From Pelagicoccus sp. SDUM812002 (GTDB lineage: Bacteria; Verrucomicrobiota; Verrucomicrobiia; Opitutales; Opitutaceae), in NCBI RefSeq assembly GCF_031127835.1, contig NZ_JARXHX010000007.1, positions 124,001-188,000 on the forward strand: 64,000 nt of DNA, given 5' to 3'. Below, in pieces: positions 8,785 through 18,182 of the stretch. The position numbers and the translations under genes were made by a program. Every line of letters begins with the position of its first letter. Within the stretch, counting starts at the first letter, position 1. Below the pieces are notes generated by a model. It was not told where the DNA came from. It ran no database searches and saw only the letters and a program-made list of their open reading frames with translations.

Positions 8785-10205
8785 TTATCCACTTTCTCCT
8801 TATTTCTGACTGCGAAAACGAGGCGACTGAAGTCGGTAGCTATTTGCTCCATCGCTCCGATTCTACTTCGCATGATGCGGGTGAAGATACCGTGGAAGAT
8901 CAAAGCTGGGATAGCCACGATAAGTCCGAGCTCGGTCGTGACTAAAGCTTCAGAGATGCCGGAGGAAAGCGACTTTGCATCACCGGTACCAAAGACCTCG
9001 ATAAGGGTGAACGTTTTGATCATACCAACGACCGTACCGAGTAGCCCCATCAACGGGGCTACCGCAGCGGTGGTCGCCAAGATTGGTAGAAATCTTTCCA
9101 AGCGCGGCCGATAGCGGAGAATCGAGGACTCCATGGCATCGAGCTGGGTGTCGGTGTCCGTCCTTGAAAAATCGATACCGATACTGAGCATCTTATGAAT
9201 CGGGCCTTTTAGCGCCGCGATCTTGGCCTTGGCAGCTTCGATGGTGTCTGAGGTCGCTGACTTGGCTATGGAGTCGAGCTCGTCTGGTTCTTGCACACGG
9301 ATGTTTTGCAGGTCTACGATTTTAAAGAGAGATACAGCGATTGCTACCGCTCCGAGCACAAGGATCGCATAGCCGACCCAGCCGCCTTTGGAGATGTGTT
9401 CTGTGATTGTGCCTTTCGCTTTTTCAAGCACGAGGGCATTGCCCAAGGAGCTGTCGAGGGGGAGCATTCCGTTTCCGGAGGCGAGGACCTCTCGCAAAAG
9501 TGTGGCGTCCTTTTGAGCAATTGTTGAGAGTCCGGGTTCGATCGTACCAGAGTTGAATCGAAGTGGACCCGCATCGTTTCCATCCGCCCCGCTGAAAAAA
9601 GCTACGGGACCGACGACTGCTATCTTTCCTCTCTTAACGCCCCCGAGCGGGGTGATGGCTCGTCCTTCGAATTGGCGACCACCCACGAGTTCTTCTTGGC
9701 GCGCGATCCCCAAGTCGAGCGCTTGGAATAGAATAGGGAGTCGCTCTGCAGGATCGTCGGGTGTGTTACTGAGGGTTTCTCGAGTTTCGCGAAGTGGTTC
9801 TAAGTAAAGCTGATCCTCGGATACGTGGATACGGCTCTCGAAGTTGGTCAAATATTCGGAGAGGACCCCTTGGGAGTACTGTGCTTGTGTATCGAGTGCT
9901 TTGATACGCGTTTGTAATTCTTCGAGGAGGAGTTTGCTTTCGGTTGCGTCCCTCTTCGCTACGAGCTCGCTTTGCCGCAACTTTACCAAATCGTTTTCGA
10001 GTTTATTTATTTGGGTGACGAGCTCCAGCTTGTCGCTTTGCGTCTCTTGAAGGAAGGCTTGGTATTCATCTAAACTGGTTTCGATCTTGTCTTGCGCACG
10101 CGAAATCAAGATCGCGAATTCAGCCTCAGCCTGGCCGAAGCTCAAGCTTGGCACGGCTATCATGGTCAATAATCCGAGAAGGCGTATGCTTTTGACGCGG
10201 ATCAC
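8781..10205 (-). CDS. TtpC-like long MotA/TolQ/ExbB protein, right copy
   Basis: 474 residues with the same plan as 1162-2589: signal peptide (to about residue 25), coiled coil, periplasmic domain with the FNSGTIEPGLS motif, a helix near residue 272 (GGWVGYAILVLGAVAIAVSL), then the ExbB channel domain with PLMGLLGTVVGMIKTF and ALVTTELGLIVAIPA. It overlaps the DUF3450 gene and exbB by 4 bases each. The channel half is almost identical to the left copy while the coiled coil has drifted, as expected if the N-terminal half contacts copy-specific partners. Confidence 0.88.
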   Translation of the reverse strand: MIRVKSIRLLGLLTMIAVPSLSFGQAEAEFAILISRAQDKIETSLDEYQAFLQETQSDKLELVTQINKLENDLVKLRQSELVAKRDATESKLLLEELQTRIKALDTQAQYSQGVLSEYLTNFESRIHVSEDQLYLEPLRETRETLSNTPDDPAERLPILFQALDLGIARQEELVGGRQFEGRAITPLGGVKRGKIAVVGPVAFFSGADGNDAGPLRFNSGTIEPGLSTIAQKDATLLREVLASGNGMLPLDSSLGNALVLEKAKGTITEHISKGGWVGYAILVLGAVAIAVSLFKIVDLQNIRVQEPDELDSIAKSATSDTIEAAKAKIAALKGPIHKMLSIGIDFSRTDTDTQLDAMESSILRYRPRLERFLPILATTAAVAPLMGLLGTVVGMIKTFTLIEVFGTGDAKSLSSGISEALVTTELGLIVAIPALIFHGIFTRIMRSRIGAMEQIATDFSRLVFAVRNKEKVDK

Positions 10206-10981
10206 TTCTCACCTCCTTCATCGAGGAATGAAAAGGGCACCCCAACGAGGGCGGGATCAATCGTTTTGTCGTAAACGTCGAAGAGTGATTTGATTGCTAG
10301 GCTGTTCGTACCAGCTGGTGTCCATTTCCAACTCGAGGTTGTAGGGCTAATAACCCAAGCCTTGGTACCGTCGAGGTTCGAGGCGTAGGCTCCGGCGAGT
10401 CCCCAGTAGAGTACTCGCACCTCGATGATGCTCCCGTCGTCGAGTTCCTTGATGGTGTGAGCGAGGGTGAGGTCGTTGTTAAATTCGTCGATAAGGGTGG
10501 AAATTGCGACGACGTTCTGCAGGCGGTTTGGGACCGGTGTGCTGCTTGATTCTTGATCTGGGATTTTTCTCAGCAGAGGCGCTATCTCGTCTAGGAGAGG
10601 GGGTGGTAGGCGCTCGGCGAGTCTTCGTATCCGGTCTTCGTATACTGATACTTGGGCGAGGACGGTGGTGTTGGTTTCCTCGAACTGTGCTACTTTGGCC
10701 TCGGCCTCTGAAATTGCATCCGTCGCTTCTCGAGACTGCATTTCCAGGATTTCGACATTTTCGGAGAGTATCTCCTGAGTCGAGCTTAGCGTATCGACCG
10801 ATCCTTCGAGCAGTTCCTTCTCGATCACCCATTGGCTTTTCTCTTTCGATATCCGATTGCGGGTTTGTATCCAACGATCGGTAAGGTCTTTCAGCGAATC
10901 GAGCTCGTTCGCAATTGTCGGTGTTTGAGTCAGGCTGCAGAGGGGAAGTGCGAGTAACAGGAACGCAGGGCGAGGAATCAT
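10202..10981 (-). CDS. DUF3450 family secreted coiled-coil protein, right copy
   Basis: 259 residues with a signal peptide (MIPRPAFLLLALPLCSL), a coiled coil at about 25-120, then a C-terminal region with LYWGLAGAYASN. Homologous to 2600-3370. It overlaps the TtpC-like gene by 4 bases and lies 91 bases after the large lead gene. A periplasmic accessory role is inferred from its constant association with TtpC/ExbB/ExbD/TonB. Confidence 0.85.
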   Translation of the reverse strand: MIPRPAFLLLALPLCSLTQTPTIANELDSLKDLTDRWIQTRNRISKEKSQWVIEKELLEGSVDTLSSTQEILSENVEILEMQSREATDAISEAEAKVAQFEETNTTVLAQVSVYEDRIRRLAERLPPPLLDEIAPLLRKIPDQESSSTPVPNRLQNVVAISTLIDEFNNDLTLAHTIKELDDGSIIEVRVLYWGLAGAYASNLDGTKAWVISPTTSSWKWTPAGTNSLAIKSLFDVYDKTIDPALVGVPFSFLDEGGEK

Positions 10982-11072
10982 GGGTAATGTCAGATGGCTA
11001 TGTCTTATCGGGGCCTGTCGAAGGATTTTCGTCAGGCTTTAAATTTGGAAACGGGTTGAAGGTTGGGTGGAC

Positions 11073-12926
11073 CTACAAGACCTGAGCGATCTTTTCCGCG
11101 TCCGCAAGGTGGGCGAAGCTCGTTTTGGAGAGAAGCTTCGCGAGGCAACGGGCCCGGAATTGGGTAGCGGTGATTTCTGTCTCGGTCGCCAGTTTAGCCA
11201 ACGCGCTTAGGTCCTCTTCATCAAGCTGTGGAGCGCTGCTCGGGGAGGCTAAGTTTTCGAGTGCGAGCAGCAGAAGAACTTGGCTAAGCTCGAGGCTTTC
11301 GTTTTGTTCCAATAGGCTCGACTTGGCCGCTTCGAGAAGTTTGCCCAGTTCTGCGTTGCAGTAAGAACCGAATTCGAGTCCGAACACGTCAAGGGCTGAG
11401 CTGTATTCGCTTTCAGAATATGTTCCGCCGTCCGTCGATGGGTCACGCGGGTCGACTCCGAGATTTTGAGTCCATTTGCGGTTTTGGTTGAGGGAAACGA
11501 CGGACTTAGCTTCGATTTGCTCGTCGACCGGAGATTCGAGCGTGAGTGAGGCTTTGGATTCGAACTGGTAGTTGAGCTCTTGAACGGTGTATTCGTAAGG
11601 TGTCTTTTCCTCGCTGACGATGATCGTGCTAGGAATGAGGTAGAGCTCATCCAAAATCTTCAGATGGTGAGGGTAGGGTTTTTGCGGTTCGATCGCTACA
11701 GGCGCTGAAATCGAGTCAGCGATCGATTTGGCTGTCTGAAATTCGCTCCTAGCGGCTTCATATTCTGGGCTTTCGCCAGGGCCTTGGGGTGGTGGAGTAT
11801 TGTTCAACTTTTGTTCGGCCTGCGCCAAGCTGTTCTGCGCCTGCCGGTGTTCGGTATCGTCTAGCGAATCGATATAGTACTGGTAGCGCGCGTCATAGGA
11901 ATCCAGTTCAGATTCGTAGATCGCTGCCGCTTTTTCGTATCTTTCTACTAATGCAATGAAATCCGGGTTCGGTTCTTCGACGATGGCTCCTGGAATGATG
12001 GATTGTTTGCTCTCTTCGTTTGTCGTATGTGAGGCTTGGATACTGCCAGCCTCTATCTTCAGCACGAATTCAGGGTTGGCTCCTCGCTCGTTTTTATCAG
12101 TTATCCGGAAGTTGTCTCCCCAACGGCTTGCGATGCTTCTTTCGATGCTTCGGCTCAAACTTGGATCCGCGTCTTCGGGGAGATCGATTGCGAGCCCCAG
12201 CTTCAAGTCGTTTTGTTTCAAGAGTTGACCGATCAAATAGGTTTCGGCTGGCAAGGTGGTCTGTCCTCGGGTCAGCTCTTCCCATCTGCGAGCCACTCTG
12301 GTAGCGGCTGCGGTGGCGACGGACTGTTTTACTTGAGAACCGTATATCGATGCGAGGCCAGCTTCATTGATCTTCGTTTGGATCAGCGAAAGCTCTGAAA
12401 CCATGTTGAGCCGCCCGAGACTTGAAACTCTTTCTTTCAGACGAGAGGTGAAATCGGAATTCAATAGCCGAGTGACGAGGGACGAGTCCGCTCGATAATA
12501 CTTCGCGTACGGGGCGAGCCTATCGATGCCGGCTTCGATTGGCATGCTGTCGCTGCTCGCGGCAGTGATCGCTTCCAAAGAGCCTTCGAGAGTGGCTCTG
12601 AGTTCGGCAAGCGTTAGTTGGTCCTCCGGGCTAGACTTGGAAGTCGTTACGATTTCTTCCAACAGGCTGATGCGTCGATTGATGTGAATGTCAGGCACCT
12701 CGTCCAGTTCCTTACGGAGCTTTTTGACGATGACTGCAGGGCGAGTTTTGCGGAGGGTGACGGTTTCCTCGTCGTCGCTATTTTCTTCTCCTGCCTCGGG
12801 AGCTTCTCGTTCTTCTGTAAACCAAGGGTCGGGCTCCGTGTCTTGAGCGATTGAAAAATGCGGAAAGACGAAGGGCAGAGCGATCGCTAGCGCTGCGAGT
12901 ACACGGTTATTCTGATTTGGAAACAT
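11073..12926 (-). CDS. Large secreted protein of unknown function, lead gene of right TonB operon
   Basis: 617 residues, homologous along its length to 3416-5296. Signal peptide to about residue 27 (ALAIALPFVFPHFSIAQ), then DPWF, acidic linker, helical regions, a central PGAIVEEPNPDF segment, and RKWTQNLGVDPRDP near residue 465. No known domain recognised. As first gene of the operon it probably defines a component specific to this TonB system, for instance a periplasmic or outer-membrane adaptor; this is inference from position and duplication only. Confidence 0.75.
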   Translation of the reverse strand: MFPNQNNRVLAALAIALPFVFPHFSIAQDTEPDPWFTEEREAPEAGEENSDDEETVTLRKTRPAVIVKKLRKELDEVPDIHINRRISLLEEIVTTSKSSPEDQLTLAELRATLEGSLEAITAASSDSMPIEAGIDRLAPYAKYYRADSSLVTRLLNSDFTSRLKERVSSLGRLNMVSELSLIQTKINEAGLASIYGSQVKQSVATAAATRVARRWEELTRGQTTLPAETYLIGQLLKQNDLKLGLAIDLPEDADPSLSRSIERSIASRWGDNFRITDKNERGANPEFVLKIEAGSIQASHTTNEESKQSIIPGAIVEEPNPDFIALVERYEKAAAIYESELDSYDARYQYYIDSLDDTEHRQAQNSLAQAEQKLNNTPPPQGPGESPEYEAARSEFQTAKSIADSISAPVAIEPQKPYPHHLKILDELYLIPSTIIVSEEKTPYEYTVQELNYQFESKASLTLESPVDEQIEAKSVVSLNQNRKWTQNLGVDPRDPSTDGGTYSESEYSSALDVFGLEFGSYCNAELGKLLEAAKSSLLEQNESLELSQVLLLLALENLASPSSAPQLDEEDLSALAKLATETEITATQFRARCLAKLLSKTSFAHLADAEKIAQVL

Positions 12927-13130
12927 GGGGCATGCTCTCGTGTTGGATGTTGGTGTTTTCAGCGAGTCGCCTGAGGGGGTTGCGTGCGTGCTCGCTGGTT
13001 CCGAGTTAATCGATAGTAGGATAAGGATATGAGCGCTTTTCCTCTGGAGTCGACACTTACTATACGATGAATGGGGACGATTGCCTCCGAAAAATAGTAA
13101 AACCGTTTAGCCCACTTGGTTCTGGACACG
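12927..13130. other. Upstream region of right TonB operon
   Basis: No gene seen. It should contain the minus-strand promoter for the right TonB operon. A TATAGT hexamer can be read on the minus strand near 13071-13076, but no good -35 partner was found, so the promoter is not placed with confidence. Confidence 0.4.
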
Positions 13131-13165
13131 ACAAAGCCCGGCCAGCGGTGGACGCTGCTCGGGCT
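13131..13165 (-). terminator. Probable terminator after the ADOP permease gene
   Basis: Hairpin with outer arms AGCCCG/CGGGCT and inner arms AGCG/CGCT about 55 bases past the permease stop. On the minus strand it ends in a short TTTG rather than a long T-run, so it is weaker than the other terminators here. Confidence 0.55.
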
Positions 13166-13218
13166 GGGAATGGGGTTCTCTTGTCGAGGGTTTAGCGAAT
13201 AGCGTTTTTATTCGTTTT

Positions 13219-15912
13219 TTAGAGGCGCAGGTTTTGGGCGATGTCGATGCGTGTGGCGCGGCTGGCCGGCATGAGGCTGGCTGCTATTCCGATTGGTAGG
13301 ACGAACAGCACAACGACGATGAAGGTGATCGGATTTGTAGTGTTTATTTCGTCGAGAACGGGATTGATTGCTATGGTGATTGGGATGGCGAGCCCGAGTC
13401 CGGAAAGCAGTCCCCACGTAAGCAGTTTGCCGCTATTTGATAGAATCTTGCCGAGGATTTGGCGCGGGGTGGCGCCGAAGGCCATGCGAATGCCGAGCTC
13501 TTTGGTGCGTTCGGCGACGATGTAGCTTATGAGTCCGTAGAGCCCGAGTCCGGAGAGGAGAAGCGCCAGCAGGCCGAAGAATATTGATATCAGCATTGGA
13601 AGGCGTTGGGCGAAGGTGGCGACTTCGAAGGCTTCTTGAAAGGTTTCGGTCTTGATGGTTATATTGGGGTCGAGCGATTTGAGGGTTTGCTCGATGTGGG
13701 CGACTTGCTCTTGGGTGTCTCCCCTGAGGTGGGCGACGTATGTGGTGTAGGTGCGGTTGAGGCTGTCCCATTGAGTGTAGGGTAGGTAGATCGTGTAGCC
13801 GTCCCAGGTTATGAAGTGGGGTTTGTCTTGTACGTTTTCCGCTACGCCGACGATGCGTAGGGTTTGTCCCCAGAAAGCGATCGTCGAACCAAGCGGCTCC
13901 TTGTTTTGGTAGTAGCGGTCTATGAGGTTTTGGCTGACGATGACTACTTTATCGGTATCGAATGTATCGATGTCGGCGAAGTCTCGGCCGGAGCGAAGGC
14001 GAGTGCCGACGGTATCGAAGTAACCGGGGAGGATTGCGACGCGTAGGCAATTCGCGCGTTTCTCTCCTGGTTGGTATTCGTAGTGGCTCATTGAGATTTC
14101 GTTGTGGGAGTTGTGGAAGGGCGAGGTCGGCACTCGATTGCAGGCCGATGCGGTGACGACTCCGGGCTGGGAGCGTATGGCTTCGAGGACGCGTTGCTGG
14201 TAGGGGAGGACGTTTTTTTGGTAGTCTTCCAAATCGTTGCCGAAGCGGTAGTTTGGTTGGGGGACTTCGAAGGCGACGCGTTGTTCTTTGATGAAGCCGA
14301 TATCTTTCTGGAGTGTTTGATAGAGGTTGTGGGCGAGTATTCCGGAAAGGACGAGCATGACGAAGGACAAGGCGACCTGAGAAATGACGAAGAATGAGTG
14401 TAGCCGGTGTTTGGATACGCTTCCGGTCGCAGTACGCCCGCCTGAACGCGTTTGTTTGGTGAGATCGCGGCGTAGTATTGAGAGAATGGGTAGGATGCTT
14501 GTGAGCAGGGCGGCCCCGAGCGCGAGGGCGGCGGTGGATGCGAGAGAGCTGAAGTCCATTCTCATTTCTCCAGCCCATGGGATTTCCGTGATGTAGAGTA
14601 GCTCTGCGGTCCAGAGTCCGATGCGGAAGAAGACGAGGCTCAGTATGCTGCCGAGGAAGAAGTAGAGGCAGACTTCTGTGGTGAGTTGGCGGATGAGTCG
14701 GAAGGTGGTTGCTCCGACGGATTTTCGGATGGCGAGTTCTTGTACCTTGGAGTAGGCCTTGACGAGGAACATGCCGCTTACGTTGAGGCATCCGATGAGA
14801 AGGATGATCAGGGTGGCCGCTTGTATGGAGCGGAAGGCAATGCCGATTTCCGGAACAGTTTCGTTAATCGAGTCGTTGATTTTGACGCAAGCGAAGGTCG
14901 TTCCGTTGCGTTCTTGTTCGTCGCGATCTTGTGGATACTTATCCAGATAGCTTTGGTAGAGGGTATTGAGTCGTTGCTCAGCTTGGGCCACAGATACGCC
15001 GGGCGCGAGTTTGGCAATGCCGGTCCAGGAATGGTTGTGGCGTTCGCGGCTTTCGAGTTCTTGAGGCTCGATGATGCGCGGCAGCCAAGCGCTAGATTTG
15101 GTGTAGGCGAGGTAGAAGGACGTGGGGACTATGCCTATGACTTTGTACGGTTCGCCATCCAGTTGTAGGCTGCTGCCAACTACAGCGCTGCGGGTCGCCG
15201 ACAATTGATTGGCGAGTTTTTCGTTTATGACGACGACGCGGCCGTTGTTTTGTTTTATTTCCTCTGGGGTAAAGAGATGGCCGGAAACGGTTGTGACTCC
15301 GGTAATGTCCCAGACTTCTGGGGTGATCAAATCGATATTGATGCGTTGTGTGTCGCCGTCTCGCTCGAGGTCGATTTCTCTTTGGTCGTCAATCAGGCCC
15401 AGCTCGAGAAAGGATGCGGTGTGCTCCTTTAAGAAGGCGTATTGAGGGAGGGAGATTACATTAACTTGATTATCGCCGGTTTTGGTCAGGCGCTTGCCTA
15501 CTTTGACGACCTTTTCTGCATCTTGATAGTCGTATGGTTGAGATACCAGCTTGTCGACGAAGCTGAGGGCGGTGGTGTTGGAACCGAGACAGATGCCGAG
15601 GGTGAGGATGATGGCGAGGGTGTTGCCGGGATGCTTGAGGGCTTGGCGGGCGGCGTCTCGCAGATCCATGATGAATTCTTCGATGATGCGTATGCCCCAC
15701 GCCTCTTTGCAGGCTTCTCGGACGCCGTCCACGTGGCCGAACTCGCGGAGGGCTGCGGATCGAGCTTCGTCGGGTGACATACCAGCTTCGATGTGTTGTT
15801 GGGTGAGCATTTCGAGGTGGTAATCGATTTCTGAATCGAGCTCGCTTCTCGTTTGAGAACTTTGGAAAAGCGAACGCAGGCGAAGGGAGATTTTCTTGAA
15901 CCAGGCTGTCAT
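13219..15912 (-). CDS. ADOP-family (MacB/FtsX-like) permease
   Basis: 897 residues from the ATG at 15912, which overlaps the PadR stop by 4 bases; the open frame upstream of this is low-complexity Arg/Pro and antisense-like, so it is not coding. N-terminal permease-prefix domain (about 1-75, with ALREFGHVDGVREACKEAWG), a membrane helix near 88-108, MacB-type periplasmic domain, FtsX helices near 365-480, a second periplasmic domain, and final FtsX helices at about 780-890 ending in SLMPASRATRIDIAQNLRL. This is the ADOP architecture known from Acidobacteria and Verrucomicrobia. No ABC ATPase is adjacent. The substrate is unknown. Confidence 0.87.
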   Translation of the reverse strand: MTAWFKKISLRLRSLFQSSQTRSELDSEIDYHLEMLTQQHIEAGMSPDEARSAALREFGHVDGVREACKEAWGIRIIEEFIMDLRDAARQALKHPGNTLAIILTLGICLGSNTTALSFVDKLVSQPYDYQDAEKVVKVGKRLTKTGDNQVNVISLPQYAFLKEHTASFLELGLIDDQREIDLERDGDTQRINIDLITPEVWDITGVTTVSGHLFTPEEIKQNNGRVVVINEKLANQLSATRSAVVGSSLQLDGEPYKVIGIVPTSFYLAYTKSSAWLPRIIEPQELESRERHNHSWTGIAKLAPGVSVAQAEQRLNTLYQSYLDKYPQDRDEQERNGTTFACVKINDSINETVPEIGIAFRSIQAATLIILLIGCLNVSGMFLVKAYSKVQELAIRKSVGATTFRLIRQLTTEVCLYFFLGSILSLVFFRIGLWTAELLYITEIPWAGEMRMDFSSLASTAALALGAALLTSILPILSILRRDLTKQTRSGGRTATGSVSKHRLHSFFVISQVALSFVMLVLSGILAHNLYQTLQKDIGFIKEQRVAFEVPQPNYRFGNDLEDYQKNVLPYQQRVLEAIRSQPGVVTASACNRVPTSPFHNSHNEISMSHYEYQPGEKRANCLRVAILPGYFDTVGTRLRSGRDFADIDTFDTDKVVIVSQNLIDRYYQNKEPLGSTIAFWGQTLRIVGVAENVQDKPHFITWDGYTIYLPYTQWDSLNRTYTTYVAHLRGDTQEQVAHIEQTLKSLDPNITIKTETFQEAFEVATFAQRLPMLISIFFGLLALLLSGLGLYGLISYIVAERTKELGIRMAFGATPRQILGKILSNSGKLLTWGLLSGLGLAIPITIAINPVLDEINTTNPITFIVVVLFVLPIGIAASLMPASRATRIDIAQNLRL

Positions 15913-16253
15913 TGTTGGGCTTCCCTTGAGTCGAGGATCATGGCGATGGATGCGACGAAGCTTTCCCAGCGGTTTGTTTCCGCGGTGAGTTGTAGACTTC
16001 CCTCTTTTGTGAGACGGTAGAACTTGGCTTTTCGGCCTTCGCTGGAGATGCCCCATTCCGCTTCGATCCACGCTTTTTGTTCGAGTCGGTGGAGGGCGGG
16101 GTAGAGGGAGCCTTGCTTTACGAGGAGGCGTTCTTGGGAGAGGAGTTGGATGCGCTTGGCGACGTCCCAACCATGCAGCGAATCGGCGGAGAGGACTTTG
16201 AGGATGAGCAAGTCCAGGGTGCCTTGCATGAGTTCGTGCTTTGATGGGGTCAT
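15909..16253 (-). CDS. PadR family transcriptional regulator
   Basis: 114 residues, the normal PadR length. A winged helix spans about residues 8-85 (LMQGTLDLLILKVLS, then GWDVAKRIQLLS and QGSLYPALHRLEQKAWI) with a short C-terminal helix. PadR proteins repress by dimeric binding to palindromes and release with a ligand or stress signal. The start codon is preceded by AAAGGAACT, a fair ribosome binding site. It is translationally coupled to the ADOP permease; such PadR-permease pairs are common. It probably represses its own operon through the boxes at 16265-16341. Confidence 0.92.
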   Translation of the reverse strand: MTPSKHELMQGTLDLLILKVLSADSLHGWDVAKRIQLLSQERLLVKQGSLYPALHRLEQKAWIEAEWGISSEGRKAKFYRLTKEGSLQLTAETNRWESFVASIAMILDSREAQQ

Positions 16254-16264
16254 AGTTCCTTTGT

Positions 16265-16341
16265 TGTAGTTTGACTACATCAAGGGCGCGGCTTGATGTA
16301 GAATGTCAACAACAAGGAGGTTTTGTTGTAGAATATCGACA
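16265..16341 (-). promoter_or_regulatory. Three-box operator array and promoter of the padR-permease operon
   Basis: Three similar 15-base boxes: TGTAGTTTGACTACA (16265-16279, a perfect palindrome with 6-base arms), TGTAGAATGTCAACA (16297-16311) and TGTAGAATATCGACA (16327-16341). Starts are 32 and 30 bases apart, about three helical turns, so bound dimers would lie on one face. A perfect 10-base inverted repeat (CTACATCAAG/CTTGATGTAG, 16275-16301) links boxes one and two. On the minus strand a consensus TTGACA -35 hexamer falls inside box two (16302-16307). The array begins 12 bases upstream of padR, which fits autorepression. Confidence 0.7.
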
Positions 16342-16384
16342 CTAAGGTACACTTTTCTGGGAATCCGGTTTGGCAATGGGCACG

Positions 16385-16416
16385 AAAAAGCCCGCGTCCC
16401 TGAGGGGATGCGGGCT
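16385..16416 (-). terminator. Factor-independent terminator of gnd
   Basis: Stem AGCCCGC...GCGGGCT with additional inner pairs and a TGAG loop, followed on the minus strand by TTTTT. It lies about 40 bases after the gnd stop codon. Confidence 0.85.
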
Positions 16417-16454
16417 GAGGGAAGTTTTTCGCGAACAGGGTCGTGTCTACCTCA

Positions 16455-17957
16455 CTAGGCTTCGATTTGGGGGCGTGTGCTGTCGGGCCAGTCGATGTGG
16501 AAGAACTTGCCGCGTGGTTCGTCAGTACGCTCGTAGGTGTGGGCGCCGAAGTAGTCGCGCTGGGCTTGCAGGAGGTTCGCTGGAAGACGCTCGCTGCGGT
16601 AGCTGTCGTAGTAGGACAGAGCGGACATGAAGGTGGGAATAGCCACGCCGGAAGTCGCTGCTGCGGCAACGACCTTGCGCCAGTTTTTCTCGCAACGCTC
16701 GACTTCGCCCTTGAAGTAGGGGTCGAGGAGGAGGTTGGCCAAGTTTTCGTCGCGCTGGTAGGCTTCGAAGATCTTCTGGAGGAAGGCGGCGCGGATGATA
16801 CAGCCACCGCGGAAGATCATGGAGATCTCGCCGAAGTTGAGCTTCCAGTCGTACTCGTCCTGGGCAGCCCGCATGAGCTGGAAGCCTTGAGCGTACGAAC
16901 AGATCTTGGAGCAGTAGAGGGCGTCGTGGATGGCTTGGGTAAACTCCTCCTTGTCGCCATCGAAAGCGTCGAACATCGGGGTGATGATCTTGGAGGCGGC
17001 GACGCGTTCTTCCTTGATGGCGGAGATGCAGCGCGCGAACACCGCTTCCGCGATGGAAGGAGCGGCGACGCCCATGTCGAGGGCGTTGACTGATGTCCAC
17101 TTGCCGGTGCCCTTTTGGCCGGCGGTGTCGAGCACGATGTCGACGAAAGGCTTGCCGGTGACGGGGTCGTCCTGCTGGAGGATGTCGGTGGTGATTTCGA
17201 TGAGGAAGGAGTCGAGCACGCCCTGGTTCCACTTGCCGAAGACCTTGGACATGTCCTTAGGCTCCATGCCGAGCATCTTGGACATGATGGCGTAGGCTTC
17301 GCAGATCATCTGCATGTCGCCGTACTCGATGCCGTTGTGGACCATTTTAACGTAGTGTCCGGCACCGTTTTCGCCGATGTAGGTGGTGCAGGGCACGCCG
17401 CCCTCGACGGGCTTGCCGGGCTCGGCGCCTTCGATGGGCTTGCCGGTTTGCGCGTCGACCTTAGCGGCGATGGCTTCCCAGATAGGCTTGAGCTCGTTCC
17501 AAGCGGACTCCTTGCCGCCTGGCATGAGTGAGGGGCCGAAGCGGGCGCCTTCTTCGCCGCCGGAAACGCCGGAGCCGATGAAGCGGTAGCCTGCGTCGTT
17601 AAGTTCCTTCTCGCGACGGATGGTGTCGGTCCAGAGGGCGTTGCCTCCGTCGATTATGATGTCGTCCTTGTCGAGGAGGGGCGTTAGGCCTGCGATCACG
17701 GCGTCAGTCGCCTTGCCCGCTTGCACGAGGATGATGATCTTGCGTGGGCGTTTGAGGGACTGGACGAATTCCTCGAGGGTTTGAGCTCCGACGAGACCAC
17801 CGGGAGTGTCTGGGTTTTTAGCCACGAAGGCGTCCGTTTTGGACGTCGTGCGGTTGTAGACCGAGATCTTGAAGCCGTGGTCGGCGATGTTCAGGGCCAG
17901 GTTTTGACCCATGACGGCGAGGCCTATGAGTCCGATGTCAGAAGTTGCTGTCGACAT
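16455..17957 (-). CDS. gnd: 6-phosphogluconate dehydrogenase (decarboxylating)
   Basis: 500 residues, slightly longer than the usual 470-485. Catalyses NADP-linked conversion of 6-phosphogluconate to ribulose 5-phosphate and CO2 in the oxidative pentose phosphate pathway, in the cytosol. N-terminal Rossmann motif [20 protein letters not shown] (about 9-28), the [20 protein letters not shown] substrate signature near 128-147, the catalytic lysine region [16 protein letters not shown], and the helical C-terminal domain ending in FHIDWPD. Isolated gene with its own terminator; no zwf is in the window. Confidence 0.97.
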   Translation of the reverse strand: MSTATSDIGLIGLAVMGQNLALNIADHGFKISVYNRTTSKTDAFVAKNPDTPGGLVGAQTLEEFVQSLKRPRKIIILVQAGKATDAVIAGLTPLLDKDDIIIDGGNALWTDTIRREKELNDAGYRFIGSGVSGGEEGARFGPSLMPGGKESAWNELKPIWEAIAAKVDAQTGKPIEGAEPGKPVEGGVPCTTYIGENGAGHYVKMVHNGIEYGDMQMICEAYAIMSKMLGMEPKDMSKVFGKWNQGVLDSFLIEITTDILQQDDPVTGKPFVDIVLDTAGQKGTGKWTSVNALDMGVAAPSIAEAVFARCISAIKEERVAASKIITPMFDAFDGDKEEFTQAIHDALYCSKICSYAQGFQLMRAAQDEYDWKLNFGEISMIFRGGCIIRAAFLQKIFEAYQRDENLANLLLDPYFKGEVERCEKNWRKVVAAAATSGVAIPTFMSALSYYDSYRSERLPANLLQAQRDYFGAHTYERTDEPRGKFFHIDWPDSTRPQIEA

Positions 17958-18182
17958 AGTAATACTTATTGGAAATGGCGGAGAGTAAAGCCCTGCAAAA
18001 AGTCTCCAGCAAGCGCTAAAAAGCGATTCGTGTAGGGTATTGGTGACAATCTGCCCCTACATGAGGAAGATTGGGCGGAACTATGAGACCAATTTCAATT
18101 TCGGGGAATTGGTTTTATTGCCACGAGGTTCTTTCATCTCGGGGGTTGGCCGCTATGCGGTCAAGGAAGCACCGGAAACTGT

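Noticed and set aside
1-12926. Assembly duplication artefact for the twin TonB operons
   Set aside because: The copies differ at protein level throughout and strongly in the lead and DUF3450 proteins, so they are true paralogues.
13949-16170. Long open frames antisense to, or upstream in frame of, the ADOP permease (13949-14791 and the 15913-16170 extension)
   Set aside because: Both are Arg/Pro/His-rich translations typical of a shadow frame in a GC-rich gene. The permease start at 15912 is fixed by the ATGA overlap with padR and by family alignment.
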